Assembly (NCBI RefSeq): GCF_030651625.1
Contig: NZ_JAUSCF010000001.1
Coordinates: 1-64,000, forward strand
Direction of reading: 5' to 3'
Source: Hydrogenophaga sp.
GTDB taxonomy: Bacteria; Pseudomonadota; Gammaproteobacteria; Burkholderiales; Burkholderiaceae_C
Length of the DNA: 64,000 nucleotides
The stretch's first letter is position 1. Each line of letters begins with the position of its first letter. Shown in pieces: positions 36,941 through 46,674 of the stretch. Under the pieces are notes generated by a model. That model did no database searches. It had not been told where the DNA came from and was given only the letters and a program-made list of their open reading frames with translations. The position numbers and the translations under genes were made by a program.

Positions 36941-37447
36941 TTGGAATTTCCTTCTGATGTCGGCAGCGGTGGGTTCAATGCACCACAGCAAGGGGAGGTT
37001 TCAACACCGCCGCTTCGCCCTCCCGATCCACCCGGTTCGGGTGCCGCCTGGCTGCCACGGCGGCCATGTGGAAGGGACGGAAAACGGGGTTCGCGCATGA
37101 AGTTGTCTGGGTGAATCTGGTGTGACACTATATTCGTGCTTGCTGATATTCTAATTGGTGTTAACCCGGATAAGCCAGCCAGCCGGCCGAAAATCGGGCG
37201 CGCCGTTTCGCTGCCCGCTTGGGCGGAGCAACGTTGTTTTCACACGCCCCCAGTTGACGCCATTTGCCGGGCGCATCACCTGATGCGCGACGCAGCCGTC
37301 GCGCTAGGGTTTCCACCGTGAGATGCACCCGAGCGCGATGCTAGGATGAAACATCTACATATGCGTAAGTGCTTATTCTTAGCAGGGTGAGGGGCTCTGC
37401 TACAGTTTTCCTTGGTGTCAAGTTCAACCCCTCTTCTGGAGACAAGA
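36941..37447. promoter_or_regulatory. Divergent sox control region
   Basis: A 507-base gap between soxC and the divergent cytochrome gene, with no convincing gene. The part near 37120-37170 and near 37330-37400 is AT-richer than the surroundings and contains ATATTC at 37129-37150 twice and TTATTCTTAGC near 37371, so promoters for both directions are expected here. I cannot name the operator sequence. The rest is GC-rich with short palindromes. Confidence 0.5.
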
Positions 37448-37750
37448 ATGGTGAAATCGATGAAATGGCTGGCGGCCGGTGTGCTGTGCGCCACCGCGGT
37501 GGGCGCTCACGCGCAAGTGAATCAGATTCGCGTCTGGGCTGCAGCTTGTGCCAACTGCCATGGCACCGAGGGGCGTGCCGAACAAGGCATGGAATCCCTG
37601 GCGGGCAAAGACAAGGACGAAATGCTGCAGAAGCTGATGGACTTCAAGTCCGGCCGCAAGCCCGCCACCATCATGCACCAGCTCACCAAGGGTTACACCG
37701 ATGAGCAGTTGGCGCAAATCACCGCCTATTTCGCCTCGCAGAAAAAGTAA
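37448..37750 (+). CDS. Monohaem cytochrome c of the sox locus (SoxE-like)
   Basis: A 100-residue precursor with signal peptide (MVKSMKWLAAGVLCATAVGAHA). The haem site is AACANCHGTEG near residue 34, and the axial Met is probably Met68 in PATIMHQLTKGY. It resembles class I cytochromes of the FccA/c553 kind. The gene lies 12 bases before the flavoprotein gene, so the pair should form a flavocytochrome-like complex. Start ATG 37448 has ctggag nine bases upstream. Confidence 0.88.
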   Translation: MVKSMKWLAAGVLCATAVGAHAQVNQIRVWAAACANCHGTEGRAEQGMESLAGKDKDEMLQKLMDFKSGRKPATIMHQLTKGYTDEQLAQITAYFASQKK

Positions 37751-37762
37751 GGAGCCCACACC

Positions 37763-39040
37763 ATGAAACGTCGTCAATTCGTACAGTCTCTGGGTGCTGG
37801 TTCTGCCATCGCCGGTCTGGGCCTCGTGTCCGGCTGCGCCACCACCGGCAGTGGTGCCAAGGTGGTCGTGGTTGGCGGCGGCTATGGCGGCGCCACCGCG
37901 GCCAAATACGTGCGCATGTTCTCTGACCAGAGCATCGAGGTGACCCTGATCGAGCCCAATGCGTCGTTCGTCTCCTGCCCCATTTCCAACCTGGTGATCG
38001 GCGGCCACAAGACCATGGCCGACATCACCACGCCTTATGACAACCTGAGCAGGCGCCACGGCGTGAAGCTCGTGCGCGACATGGTGGCCAGTATCGACCC
38101 TGCCAAGCGCACGGTGAAACTGGCCAGCGGCGGGGAGCTGTCCTACGACCGTCTCATCGTTTCGCCCGGTATCGATTTCATGATGGATTCCATGCCCGGC
38201 ATGGCCAAGGCGGGAGCGTCAGAAAAGGTGCTGCACGCCTGGAAAGCCGGTCCCCAGACGGCCGCGCTGCGCCAGCAGCTTGAGGCCATGCCCGATGGCG
38301 GCGTGTACGCGCTGTCCATCCCGCTGGCGCCCTACCGCTGCCCGCCCGGCCCCTACGAGCGCGCCTGCATGGTGGCCAGCTACTTCAAGAAGGCCAAGCC
38401 GAAGAGCAAGGTGGTGATCTTCGACGCCAACGACGACATCACTTCGAAGAAGGGCCTGTTCATGAAGGCCTGGGACGAGCATTACAAGGGCATGATCGAA
38501 TACCGCCCCAAACACAAGGTGGTGGACGTGGATGCCACCACCAACACGCTGAAGTTTGAATTCAACGACGACTTCAAGGCCGGTGTCGCCAACGTCATAC
38601 CCAACATGCGCGCGGGTGACATTGCGGTGAAGACCGGTCTGGCGACGGCCAACGCACGCTGGTGCGAGGTGGACTTCCTCACCTTTGAATCCAAGGCGCA
38701 CAAGAACATCCACGTGCTGGGCGATTCGATCCAGATTGCACCGGCCATGCCCAAATCGGGCCACATGGCCAATCAGCATGGCAAAACCTGCGCCGCCGCC
38801 GTGGTCTCGCTGCTGCAAGGCAAGGAGCCACCTTCCCTGCCGATCTACGCCAACACCTGCTACAGCTTCGTGACCGCCGAAGACGTGGTGCATGTGGCCA
38901 GCGTTCACAGGTACGACGCCGAGAAGAAGACCATGCTGGCCGTGCCTGGCTCGGGCGGACTCTCCAGTGCGGCCAACGAGCTGGAGGGTCGCTACGCCCT
39001 CGCCTGGGCGCGCAACATCTGGGCCGACACCCTGGCCTGA
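37763..39040 (+). CDS. soxF: Flavocytochrome c sulfide dehydrogenase flavoprotein (SoxF/FccB)
   Basis: A 425-residue FAD enzyme that oxidises sulfide in the periplasm, passing electrons to the adjacent cytochrome. The leader has a Tat motif (MKRRQFVQSLGAG) and a lipobox-like LVSGCATTG. The FAD site is KVVVVGGGYGGATAAKYV near residues 33-50. Redox-active cysteines are in FVSCPISNLVIGG and YRCPPGPYERA, and HVLGDSIQIAPAMPKSG is the second FAD segment. The C-terminal FCSD flavin-binding domain covers about residues 355-420. A strong ribosome binding site (aaggag) precedes it. Confidence 0.93.
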   Translation: MKRRQFVQSLGAGSAIAGLGLVSGCATTGSGAKVVVVGGGYGGATAAKYVRMFSDQSIEVTLIEPNASFVSCPISNLVIGGHKTMADITTPYDNLSRRHGVKLVRDMVASIDPAKRTVKLASGGELSYDRLIVSPGIDFMMDSMPGMAKAGASEKVLHAWKAGPQTAALRQQLEAMPDGGVYALSIPLAPYRCPPGPYERACMVASYFKKAKPKSKVVIFDANDDITSKKGLFMKAWDEHYKGMIEYRPKHKVVDVDATTNTLKFEFNDDFKAGVANVIPNMRAGDIAVKTGLATANARWCEVDFLTFESKAHKNIHVLGDSIQIAPAMPKSGHMANQHGKTCAAAVVSLLQGKEPPSLPIYANTCYSFVTAEDVVHVASVHRYDAEKKTMLAVPGSGGLSSAANELEGRYALAWARNIWADTLA

Positions 39041-39051
39041 TCCATCGCCAC

Positions 39052-39078
39052 GCCCTGGCTGAGGCCAGGGCTTTTTTT
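39052..39078 (+). terminator. Rho-independent terminator after the SoxF/FccB gene
   Basis: Stem gccctggc / gccagggc with a three-base loop region and seven T. It lies 12 bases after the flavoprotein stop and 30 bases before the cytochrome c4-like start, so it would limit read-through into that gene. Confidence 0.88.
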
Positions 39079-39107
39079 GCATTTGAATATCCGTTTGAGG
39101 TTATGCG

Positions 39108-39725
39108 ATGAAGCTTCCGACACCTGCCCGACTCCTCCTGGCACTCGCGTCGACTGGCGCCCTGCTGGGCGGTGGCGGCGCTTGGGCGCAGGCCGATGAA
39201 GCGCGCGCGAAGAAGATTGCAGGAGGTTCGTGCTTCCTTTGCCATGGCGCCAACGGCGAGTCCACCAGCGAGGCGTTTCCGCGTCTGGCCGGCCAGCACG
39301 CAGGCTACATTGCGCGGCAACTGGAAGCCTTCAAGTCGGGCCAGCGCAAAAGCACCGCCATGGCCGACATGGTGGCGCGGCTCACCCCCGACGAAATGCA
39401 GGCCCTTGGCGCGTACTACGAAAAGATGAGTCTGCCGCGCGAAGAAGCCAAGGACCCGCAGCTCGCCGCCATGGGAAGGTATGTCTATCACAACGGCAAC
39501 AAGTACAGCGGCGTGCCAGCCTGCGCTGCCTGCCACGGCATGGCGGGCGAAGGCACGGCCACCCTGCCCCGCCTGGCCACGCAGTTTTCGGGCTACCTGC
39601 ACAACCAGCTCAAGTCGTTCGGCAAGCGAGAACGCACCACCGACAACGCGGTGATGCACGCTGTGGCGGACAAGATGACCGAGCTCGAGATGGCTGCCGT
39701 GGCCGAATACCTCAGCAGCAAATGA
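39108..39725 (+). CDS. Dihaem cytochrome c4-like protein
   Basis: A 205-residue precursor with signal peptide ending near GGGGAWAQA. Haem sites are SCFLCHGANGE near residue 43 and PACAACHGMAGEG near 138, one per half, with FPRLAGQHAGYIARQL and LPRLATQFSGYLHNQL as the repeated halves. This two-domain pattern is that of cytochrome c4, which carries electrons to terminal oxidases. It is the last plus-strand gene of the sox locus, and its stop lies 8 bases from the convergent cbbA stop. Confidence 0.92.
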   Translation: MKLPTPARLLLALASTGALLGGGGAWAQADEARAKKIAGGSCFLCHGANGESTSEAFPRLAGQHAGYIARQLEAFKSGQRKSTAMADMVARLTPDEMQALGAYYEKMSLPREEAKDPQLAAMGRYVYHNGNKYSGVPACAACHGMAGEGTATLPRLATQFSGYLHNQLKSFGKRERTTDNAVMHAVADKMTELEMAAVAEYLSSK

Positions 39726-39732
39726 CAGCCGC

Positions 39733-40770
39733 TCAGACGTAGCGCGCGATCATCTTCTCCAGCGGCAGCGGCACGATCTTGCCGGCTTGCCCGGTGCAGC
39801 CAAAGGCCTGGAAGCGAGCCTGGCAGATATCTCTGGCGGCCATGGTTGCGTCCTTGAAGAACTTGCGCGGGTCGAATTCACCCGGGTTCCTGGCCATGCT
39901 GCGGCGCATGGCGCCGGTCATGGCCAGGCGGATGTCGGTGTCGATGTTGACCTTGCGCACGCCACTTCGGATGCCGCGCACGATCTCTTCCACCGGAACA
40001 CCATAGGTTTCCTTGATATCGCCGCCGTACTCACGAATGATGGCCAGCCATTCCTGCGGAACGCTGCTCGATCCATGCATCACCAGGTGCGTATTGGGGA
40101 TGGCCTGGTGGATGGCATGGATGCGGTCCATGGCCAGGATGTCGCCCGTGGGTGGACGGGTGAACTTGTAAGCGCCGTGGCTGGTGCCGATGGCAATGGC
40201 CAGCGCGTCCACGCCGGTTTGCGCCACGAAGTCTTTGGCCTGCTGAGGATCGGTCAGCATCTGGTCGTGTGTGAGTTGGCCTTCGGCACCCACGCCGTCT
40301 TCTTCGCCGGCTTCGCCGGTTTCCAGCGATCCCAGGCAACCGAGTTCACCTTCCACCGACACGCCCACCGCGTGCGAGAACTTCACAACCTCGCGCGTCA
40401 CGGCCACGTTGTACTCATAGCTCGCAGGTGTCTTGGCGTCTTCCATCAGTGAGCCGTCCATCATCACGCTGCTGAAGCCGCTGCGGATGGACTGCTGGCA
40501 CACAGCCGGTGTAGCACCATGATCCTGGTGCATGACGACGGGGATGTGCGGATACATCTCGATCGCGGCCTCGACCATCTTGCGCAGAAAGGGCTCGCCC
40601 GCGTATTTGCGTGCACCGGCGCTGGCCTGCAGGATCACCGGCGCATGGCTCGCGTCGGCGGCCTGCATGATGGCCTGGATCTGCTCCAGGTTGTTGACGT
40701 TGAAAGCGGGGACACCATAGTGGTGTTCGGCGGCGTGGTCGAGCAATTGACGCAGGGCAATGAGGGCCAT
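39733..40770 (-). CDS. cbbA: Fructose-bisphosphate aldolase class II
   Basis: A zinc aldolase for the Calvin cycle and gluconeogenesis. The 345-residue protein belongs to the class IIB cbbA group. Features are [18 protein letters not shown], the zinc ligands in [11 protein letters not shown] and [21 protein letters not shown], and [18 protein letters not shown]. It is the last gene of the cbb set, 18 bases after cbbZ, and ends 8 bases from the sox cytochrome stop. Confidence 0.96.
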   Translation of the reverse strand: MALIALRQLLDHAAEHHYGVPAFNVNNLEQIQAIMQAADASHAPVILQASAGARKYAGEPFLRKMVEAAIEMYPHIPVVMHQDHGATPAVCQQSIRSGFSSVMMDGSLMEDAKTPASYEYNVAVTREVVKFSHAVGVSVEGELGCLGSLETGEAGEEDGVGAEGQLTHDQMLTDPQQAKDFVAQTGVDALAIAIGTSHGAYKFTRPPTGDILAMDRIHAIHQAIPNTHLVMHGSSSVPQEWLAIIREYGGDIKETYGVPVEEIVRGIRSGVRKVNIDTDIRLAMTGAMRRSMARNPGEFDPRKFFKDATMAARDICQARFQAFGCTGQAGKIVPLPLEKMIARYV

Positions 40771-40788
40771 GAAGGGTCTTTCAAATGG

Positions 40789-41460
40789 TCAGATGAGTAG
40801 GGCAGAAAAATCGGCGATCACGCGGTCGGGGTTGGCGTTCTCGATGGGCTGGCCCATGTTGTAGCCATAGGGAAGCGCCCAGACCGCCACACCCGCGTTG
40901 CGGGCGGTTGCGATGTCGATGGAAGAATCGCCCACGAACAGCGCGCGCTCACCGCGAATGCGGAAGTGGTGCAGACAGTCGTGTACGCCCATGGGGTCGG
41001 GTTTTTTCAGCGGCAAAGTGTCACCACTGATCACCCGATCGAAAAGCGGTGTGAGCTTGTGCGCCTCCAGCACGGCCTTGGTGTAGCGCCGCTCCTTGTT
41101 GGTGACCACGGCCAGCTTCACGCCCGCCGCGCGCAGCACCTGCAGGGTTTCCCGCACATGGGGATAGAGATGGCTGCGTGTGCCACAGCGCTTCTGGTAG
41201 TGAACCCCGAACGAGGCCTCGATGCGTGAAAAGCTCGCACTGTTTCGCACCAATTCGGTTGTGGTCTTGTCTGTAAACGCCAACGCGGAGATCAGCAGTT
41301 CACGGGTACCGTGGCCGATCCAGTCGTTGACCTGCTGCTGACTGACGTGGGGCCGGTCAAATGCCTCCAGCGTGTCATTCACCGCGTCAGCGATCTCAGG
41401 CGCGGTCTCGATCAGGGTGCCGTCCAGATCGAAGAGGATGAGGTCGAATCTGTTGCTCAC
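40789..41460 (-). CDS. cbbZ: Phosphoglycolate phosphatase
   Basis: A HAD-family phosphatase that removes phosphoglycolate made by RuBisCO oxygenation. The 223-residue protein has the nucleophile motif LILFDLDGTLIETAPEI at residues 7-23, the second motif VVTNKERRYT, the lysine in LPLKKPDPMGVHD and the acidic motif FVGDSSIDIATARNAG. The start is GTG 41460. Its place between cbbT and cbbA supports the cbbZ name. Confidence 0.93.
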   Translation of the reverse strand: MSNRFDLILFDLDGTLIETAPEIADAVNDTLEAFDRPHVSQQQVNDWIGHGTRELLISALAFTDKTTTELVRNSASFSRIEASFGVHYQKRCGTRSHLYPHVRETLQVLRAAGVKLAVVTNKERRYTKAVLEAHKLTPLFDRVISGDTLPLKKPDPMGVHDCLHHFRIRGERALFVGDSSIDIATARNAGVAVWALPYGYNMGQPIENANPDRVIADFSALLI

Positions 41461-41552
41461 GGCAGCTCACTGGTGTGTACCGGACCTGTCAGCGGGTTCA
41501 CTGACTCGTGGATATGAAAGCTCAGGCCGACCAGGAGCGAACGATGAAGCAG

Positions 41553-43565
41553 TCATGCGAGCACTCCCTTCACTGCCGCGACCACATGGCTTGTGGTGAT
41601 GCCGAAGTGTTCGTACAGATCCTTCGCCGGGGCCGACTCGCCGAAGCTCGCGATGCCGACCACCGCACCGGTGCGACCCACGTACTTGCGCCAGAAATCC
41701 GGGTGGGCGGCCTCCACCGCCACCGCTGGCAGATGGATAGGCAGCACGCTGTGCTGGTACGCCAGCGGCTGGCGATCGAACAGGTTGGTGCATGGCATGG
41801 ACACCACGCGGGTGGCGATGCCTTCCGCCGCCAGCGCCAGATAGGCTTCCATGGCGATCGAGGTTTCAGAGCCCGTGGCAACAATCACCGCCTGGGGGTT
41901 CTCGCCTTCGGCCAGCACATAGCCACCCTGCCGCACACGGGTTGCCATGGCCGCATCGGTCAGGCGCGGCAGGTTCTGGCGCGACAGGCACAGCGCGCTG
42001 GGCCCGTCTCGGCGCTCGATGGCACAGGCCCATGCCACCGCCGTTTCAAGACCATCGGCCGGGCGCCACACGTCAAGCCCGGGCACGATGCGCAGGCTGG
42101 GAATGTGTTCCACGCTCTGATGGGTTGGCCCGTCTTCGCCCAGACCGATGCTGTCGTGGGTGAACACATGGATCACCCGCTGCTTCATCAAAGCCGCCAT
42201 GCGGATGGCGTTGCGCGAGTAGTCGCTGAAGGTCAGAAAGGTGCCGCCGTAAGGAATGAGGCCGCCATGCAAAGCGATGCCATTCATGATCGCAGCCATG
42301 CCGAATTCGCGCACGCCGTAGCTCAGGTGATTGCCGGGCCGGTCCCGACCGGCATTCACGCAGCCCTTGAAGTTGGTCAGGTTGGAGCCGGTGAGATCAG
42401 CACTGCCGCCGAAGAATTCAGGCACCAGGGGTGCCAGCAGATCCAGCGCGTTCTGGCTGGCTTTGCGCGTGGCCACAGCGTCGGGCTTGCTCGCCAGCGT
42501 TTCAAAAATGCCTGTGACCTGTTCCGAGAAGGCAGACAGCAGATCACCAGCCATACGGCGCTCGAACTCGGCGGCCTCTGCGGGAAACGCCTGCCGATAG
42601 GCGGCAAAGCGATCGTTCCATACGGCTTCCTTGGCCGCGCCTCGAACCACCGCGTTCCAGGCAAGGGCCACATGGTCTGGAATTTCGAACGGCGCAGCGG
42701 TCCAGCCCAGCGCCTCGCGGGTGGCCTGCACTTCGGCCGCGCCCAGTGCCGCACCGTGCACGTCGTGCGTACCGGCCTTGTTGGGGGAACCCTTGCCAAT
42801 CACGGTCTTGCAGCAGATCAAGGAAGGTTTCCCGTCGGCACGTCGGGCCTGTGCCTGCGCAGCAATCAAGGCGCGCTCCACCGCTTCAGGATCATGACCA
42901 TCGACATGGGGCACGACATGCCATCCATAGGCCTCAAAGCGCTGGGGCGTGTCATCGGTGAACCAGCCTTCGACATGGCCGTCGATGCTGATGCCGTTGT
43001 CGTCATAGAAAGCAATGAGCTTGGACAACCGCAAAGTGCCGGCCAGCGAGCAGACCTCGTGGCTGATGCCCTCCATCAGGCAACCGTCGCCCAGAAAAGC
43101 GTAGGTGAAGTGATCCACAACGGGGTGGCCTTCCCGGTTGAACTCGGCTGCCATCAGTTTCTCGGTCAGCGCCATGCCCACGGCGTTGGCCATGCCCTGC
43201 CCCAGCGGGCCGGTGGTGGTTTCCACGCCTGGCGTGACACCCACCTCCGGGTGGCCTGCCGTCTTGCTGTGCAACTGCCGGAAGTTCTTCAGCTCGGCCA
43301 TGGGCAGGTCATAGCCGGTGAGATGCAGCAACGCATAAATCAGCATGGACCCGTGGCCGTTGGACAGGACGAAGCGGTCACGGTCAGCCCAGCGGGGGTT
43401 CGCCGGGTTGTGCTTGAGGTGCCGATTCCACAGCACCTCGGCGATGTCGGCCATGCCCATGGGCGCGCCGGGATGACCACTCTTGGCTTTTTCAACGGCG
43501 TCGACGGCGAGCATGCGGATGGCGTTGGCCATCTGGCGAGCGAGTTTAGGGGAAGGGTTCTGCAT
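41553..43565 (-). CDS. cbbT: Transketolase
   Basis: A thiamine diphosphate enzyme exchanging two-carbon units in the Calvin and pentose phosphate pathways. The 670-residue protein starts [19 protein letters not shown]. The TPP motif runs from [13 protein letters not shown] to the NGISIDG segment; [18 protein letters not shown] and [19 protein letters not shown] are in the N-terminal domain, and [17 protein letters not shown] in the pyrimidine domain. A ribosome binding site (aggac) precedes ATG 43565. A hairpin repeat separates it from cbbP. Confidence 0.96.
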   Translation of the reverse strand: MQNPSPKLARQMANAIRMLAVDAVEKAKSGHPGAPMGMADIAEVLWNRHLKHNPANPRWADRDRFVLSNGHGSMLIYALLHLTGYDLPMAELKNFRQLHSKTAGHPEVGVTPGVETTTGPLGQGMANAVGMALTEKLMAAEFNREGHPVVDHFTYAFLGDGCLMEGISHEVCSLAGTLRLSKLIAFYDDNGISIDGHVEGWFTDDTPQRFEAYGWHVVPHVDGHDPEAVERALIAAQAQARRADGKPSLICCKTVIGKGSPNKAGTHDVHGAALGAAEVQATREALGWTAAPFEIPDHVALAWNAVVRGAAKEAVWNDRFAAYRQAFPAEAAEFERRMAGDLLSAFSEQVTGIFETLASKPDAVATRKASQNALDLLAPLVPEFFGGSADLTGSNLTNFKGCVNAGRDRPGNHLSYGVREFGMAAIMNGIALHGGLIPYGGTFLTFSDYSRNAIRMAALMKQRVIHVFTHDSIGLGEDGPTHQSVEHIPSLRIVPGLDVWRPADGLETAVAWACAIERRDGPSALCLSRQNLPRLTDAAMATRVRQGGYVLAEGENPQAVIVATGSETSIAMEAYLALAAEGIATRVVSMPCTNLFDRQPLAYQHSVLPIHLPAVAVEAAHPDFWRKYVGRTGAVVGIASFGESAPAKDLYEHFGITTSHVVAAVKGVLA

Positions 43566-43601
43566 TCAGCGTCCTCGGAAGAAAGAAGGGAGGTCCATCC
43601 A

Positions 43602-43683
43602 GAACGCGGTGGAACCGACTTCGCCGGGCCACTCGCGTTGCCACCAAGTGGGGGGTGGCGGCGTCAGCCGACGCGGGGGGCGT
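43602..43683 (+). repeat. Intergenic hairpin repeat, copy 3
   Basis: Lies between cbbP and cbbT. The outer stem is aacgcg / cgcgtt and the inner hairpin accgacttcgccgggcc, followed by a CCACCAAGTGGGGGG arm and a GC-rich tail. The outer stem differs in sequence from other copies yet still pairs. Confidence 0.75.
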
Positions 43684-44551
43684 ACTGCTTCTTGCGTTCC
43701 ACCATTCGCCAGATGAACGGGGTGAAGATGAGCTGCATCGCGAGCTCCATCTTTCCGCCCGGTACCACGATGGTGTTGGCGCGGCTCATCATCGAGCCAT
43801 GCACCATGCTGAGCAGGTACTGGAAATCGATGCCTTTTGGCTGGGCGAACCGGATCACCACCATGCTCTCGTCGGCGGTGGGCACGTCGCGAGCCACAAA
43901 GGGGTTGCTGGTGTCCACAATGGGCACGCGCTGAAAGTTCACGTGCGTGTGCTGGAACTGCGGAGTGATGTAGTGCACGTAGTCGGGCATTCGGCGCAGG
44001 ATGGTGTCGGTCACGGCCTCTGCGGTGTAACCGCGCATGTTCTTGTCCCGCCACAGCTTCTGGATCCACTCCAGGTTGATCACGGGTACCACGCCCACCA
44101 GCAGGTCCGGATACTGCGCCACGTTGACCTCCGGCGTGACCACGGCACCATGCAGTCCTTCGTAAAACAGCATGTCGGTGTCTGCGGGCAGGTCTTCCCA
44201 GGCGGTGAAGGTGCCTGGCTCCTGCTGGTAGGGTGCGGCCTCTTCAGCGTTGTGCAGGTACTTGCGGCTGCGCCCACCGCCTGTTTCACTGTAGGTTCGG
44301 AACAGCGACTCGATTTCTGAAAACAGATTGGATTCAGCACCGAAATGACTGAAGTTCCGATTGCCTGCGGTCTCAGCCTCTGCCGCCTTGAGCTTCATCT
44401 GCTTGCGGTCGTAGCGGTGGAAGCTGTCACCTTCAATGACGGCGGCTGTGACACCTTCTCGCCGGAAGATGTTCTCGAACGTGCGGGTGACGGTAGACGT
44501 GCCCGCACCGCTGGAACCGGTGATGGCGATGATGGGATGGCGCTCAGACAT
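43664..44551 (-). CDS. cbbP: Phosphoribulokinase
   Basis: Makes ribulose-1,5-bisphosphate, a reaction specific to the Calvin cycle. From ATG 44551 (MSERHPIIAITGSSGAGTST) it is 295 residues, fitting the bacterial class I enzyme. The Walker A motif is GSSGAGTST at residues 12-20. Conserved parts are VIEGDSFHRYDRKQM, FYEGLHGAVVTPEVNVA, and PVINLEWIQKLWRDK. The gene strongly indicates capacity for CO2 fixation. Its C-terminal codons overlap the end of the hairpin repeat between it and cbbT. Confidence 0.96.
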   Translation of the reverse strand: MSERHPIIAITGSSGAGTSTVTRTFENIFRREGVTAAVIEGDSFHRYDRKQMKLKAAEAETAGNRNFSHFGAESNLFSEIESLFRTYSETGGGRSRKYLHNAEEAAPYQQEPGTFTAWEDLPADTDMLFYEGLHGAVVTPEVNVAQYPDLLVGVVPVINLEWIQKLWRDKNMRGYTAEAVTDTILRRMPDYVHYITPQFQHTHVNFQRVPIVDTSNPFVARDVPTADESMVVIRFAQPKGIDFQYLLSMVHGSMMSRANTIVVPGGKMELAMQLIFTPFIWRMVERKKQYAPRVG

Positions 44552-44602
44552 GGGGTACTCCAAAAAATAAAATCCGCTCGAGAGGCGAGAAGTCAAGCCA
44601 AA

Positions 44603-44679
44603 GGCACCGCGGAACCGGCTTTGCCGGGCCGCCAGTACCGCCCCCCAAAGGGGGTGACGCCAAAGGCGGCGCGGGGGTG
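44603..44679 (+). repeat. Intergenic hairpin repeat, copy 4
   Basis: Lies between cbbF and cbbP. The core is gcggaaccggctttgccggg followed by ccgc; the second arm is ccccccaaaggggg and a third short stem gccaaaggc precedes gcggggg. This is one of the clearest copies. Confidence 0.75.
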
Positions 44680-44686
44680 TGTTTGA

Positions 44687-45784
44687 CTAGTCACGAAAGA
44701 GGGAGCGCTCCGCGAACAGCGGGTTGCGTTCATCCTTGTAGGCCTGAGGTTCCGCGTGGTAGCGCTCGATGCGTTCGACTTCGTTCTTTGATCCGAAAAC
44801 CAGACCGATGCGTTGGTGCAACGAGGCGGGCGCGACCGCAAGCATGGGTTCGCGCCCGGTGCTGGCCCGCCCACCCGCCTGCTCGATGATCATGCCCACC
44901 GGATTGGCTTCGTAGAGGAGCCGCAGCCGCCCCGGCTTGCTCGTGTCCTTGGTGTCGCGCGGGTACATGAACACGCCGCCGCGCATCAGGATGCGGTGTG
45001 CCTCGGCCACCATGCTCGCGATCCAGCGCATGTTGAAGTCCTTGCCGCGCGGACCTGTCTTTCCGGCCAGGCATTCGTCCACATAGCGCTTGATGGGTGC
45101 CTCCCAGAAGCGGCTATTGGATGCATTGATGGCGAACTCCTGCGTGTCTTCCGGCACCCTCAGGTTGGGGTGCGTGAGCATGAACTGACCCAGGTTGGGA
45201 TCGAGCGTGAAGCCGGCCGCGCCATTGCCAACCGTGAGTACCAGCATGGTGGTGGGGCCGTAGAGTGCATAGCCGGCGGCCAGCTGCTCGGTGCCGGGCT
45301 GCAGGAAGTCGGCCTCGACCACGTCGCGTCCGCTGTCAATCGCTTCCTGCGGCGCGCGCAGGATGCTGAAGATGCTGCCCACGGTGACGTTCACATCGAT
45401 GTTGCTGGAGCCGTCCAGCGGGTCGAACACCAGCAGGTATTTGCCCCGCTGCAAGGTTTCGGGGATCTGGTATGGCTTCTCCATTTCCTCAGAAGCCATG
45501 CCCGCCAGGTGGCCACCCCATTCGGTCATCTGGGTGAAGTATTCGTTGCTGATCACGTCCAGCCGCTTTTGTTCTTCCCCCTGCACGTTCAGGCTGGTGG
45601 CGACATCCATGACCGGGTTGCCCAGCACGCCTGTGAGCTCGCCAAAAGCCACAGAACGTGCAATGGCCTTGCAGGCCAGTGCCACATCCAGCACCAGGGC
45701 GTTGAAGTCGCCGCTGGCCGACGGAAACCTTCGTCGCTGTTCGATGAGGTACTGGGTGAGGGTGAAGCGGCGTCGGGTGGTCAT
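44687..45784 (-). CDS. cbbF: Fructose-1,6-bisphosphatase, Calvin-cycle copy
   Basis: Class I FBPase of 365 residues from ATG 45784 ([16 protein letters not shown]). The motif [13 protein letters not shown] is conserved, with [19 protein letters not shown] and [14 protein letters not shown]. It is a paralog of the fbp gene at 28146 but has a longer C-terminus ([18 protein letters not shown]). The position between cbbY and cbbP marks it as the autotrophic copy. The upstream in-frame extension is rejected because it lacks family similarity. Confidence 0.95.
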   Translation of the reverse strand: MTTRRRFTLTQYLIEQRRRFPSASGDFNALVLDVALACKAIARSVAFGELTGVLGNPVMDVATSLNVQGEEQKRLDVISNEYFTQMTEWGGHLAGMASEEMEKPYQIPETLQRGKYLLVFDPLDGSSNIDVNVTVGSIFSILRAPQEAIDSGRDVVEADFLQPGTEQLAAGYALYGPTTMLVLTVGNGAAGFTLDPNLGQFMLTHPNLRVPEDTQEFAINASNSRFWEAPIKRYVDECLAGKTGPRGKDFNMRWIASMVAEAHRILMRGGVFMYPRDTKDTSKPGRLRLLYEANPVGMIIEQAGGRASTGREPMLAVAPASLHQRIGLVFGSKNEVERIERYHAEPQAYKDERNPLFAERSLFRD

Positions 45785-45830
45785 GGTGGGTGGGCACTGC
45801 CAGCGGTGAATGAACAAAAGAAGTAAGGCT

Positions 45831-46562
45831 TCAGGCCCTGGCGCGGTGCACCGTTGCAGCCGCCAGCCATTCCTGAAGGCGCGACACGCTGACCGCATTC
45901 AGGTCGGGCACCACTCGAAGCGCTCCCTGAAAATCGTGGTGGCGGGTGAATCCGTTGGGTGTGATCACGGTGGCCAAATGTGCGGCGACGGCGGCGCGCA
46001 GGCCGTTGGCAGAATCCTCGAACGCGACACAGTCTTCGGCAGACAGCCCCATCTCACCCAGCACTTGCAGGTAGACCTGCGGGTGGGGTTTCTTGATGGG
46101 TGCCGATGATGCGTCGCCCACGGCCAGAAAATGCGTCCGCCAATCGGACCCGATCGCGTGGCGCAGCAAGGCCGCAATGTTGACTGGGGACGTGGTGGTG
46201 GCTATGGCCAGACCCACGCCCTGCTTGAGGGCTTCGTCCATGAGGGCGAGCACACCGGGGCGCAGCGAAACGGCTCCGCCGTTGACTGCGGTTTCGTAGT
46301 GAGCCGTCTTGATTTCGTGCAGGCGGTTGATGGTGGCCAGTACCGCTCCGCCTTCAAGCTCCTTGATATCGGGTTGCACACTGCGCCAGTGATGCAGCAT
46401 GCGCTCCTTGCCACCGGAAATTTCCAGCAATTGTGTGTACTGCTCAGTGGTCCAGTGCCAGTTCATCCCCTCTTCGGCAAAGGCATGGTTGAAGGCCGCC
46501 AGGTGCACGGATTCGGTGTCGGCCAAGGTGCCGTCGACATCAAAAATCAGCGCTTTCAGCAT
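45831..46562 (-). CDS. cbbY: CbbY-type HAD phosphatase
   Basis: A 243-residue HAD hydrolase. The nucleophile motif is [17 protein letters not shown] at residues 5-21, followed by a helical cap ([16 protein letters not shown]), ATTTSPVNI, the lysine in [10 protein letters not shown] and the acidic motif [14 protein letters not shown]. CbbY dephosphorylates xylulose-1,5-bisphosphate, an inhibitor of RuBisCO. It is the first gene of the leftward cbb set, next to divergent cbbR. The in-frame ORF upstream is not coding. Confidence 0.92.
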   Translation of the reverse strand: MLKALIFDVDGTLADTESVHLAAFNHAFAEEGMNWHWTTEQYTQLLEISGGKERMLHHWRSVQPDIKELEGGAVLATINRLHEIKTAHYETAVNGGAVSLRPGVLALMDEALKQGVGLAIATTTSPVNIAALLRHAIGSDWRTHFLAVGDASSAPIKKPHPQVYLQVLGEMGLSAEDCVAFEDSANGLRAAVAAHLATVITPNGFTRHHDFQGALRVVPDLNAVSVSRLQEWLAAATVHRARA

Positions 46563-46674
46563 GGGGCCTCCCGTGTCCAGAACCCCTGTCAGACCGGGGG
46601 ATGAATGGACTCTAAGCAACAGTCGAAGTAAGGTAAATTCACGATTTATTGAACTTCGATTAATAAAAACCTGA
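46563..46674. promoter_or_regulatory. cbbY/cbbR divergent promoter and probable CbbR operator
   Basis: A 112-base gap between divergent cbbY and cbbR. The stretch 46634-46668 is AT-rich (gtaaattcacgatttatt, then gaacttcgattaataaaa) in an otherwise GC-rich region and contains TTATT/AATAA inverted repeats (46646-46665). LysR regulators bind such T-N11-A sites. The operator is inferred from position and composition. Confidence 0.55.

Noticed and set aside
41508..43934. Plus-strand ORF of 808 codons opposite the transketolase gene
   Set aside because: GC-rich antisense shadow of cbbT with no family similarity.
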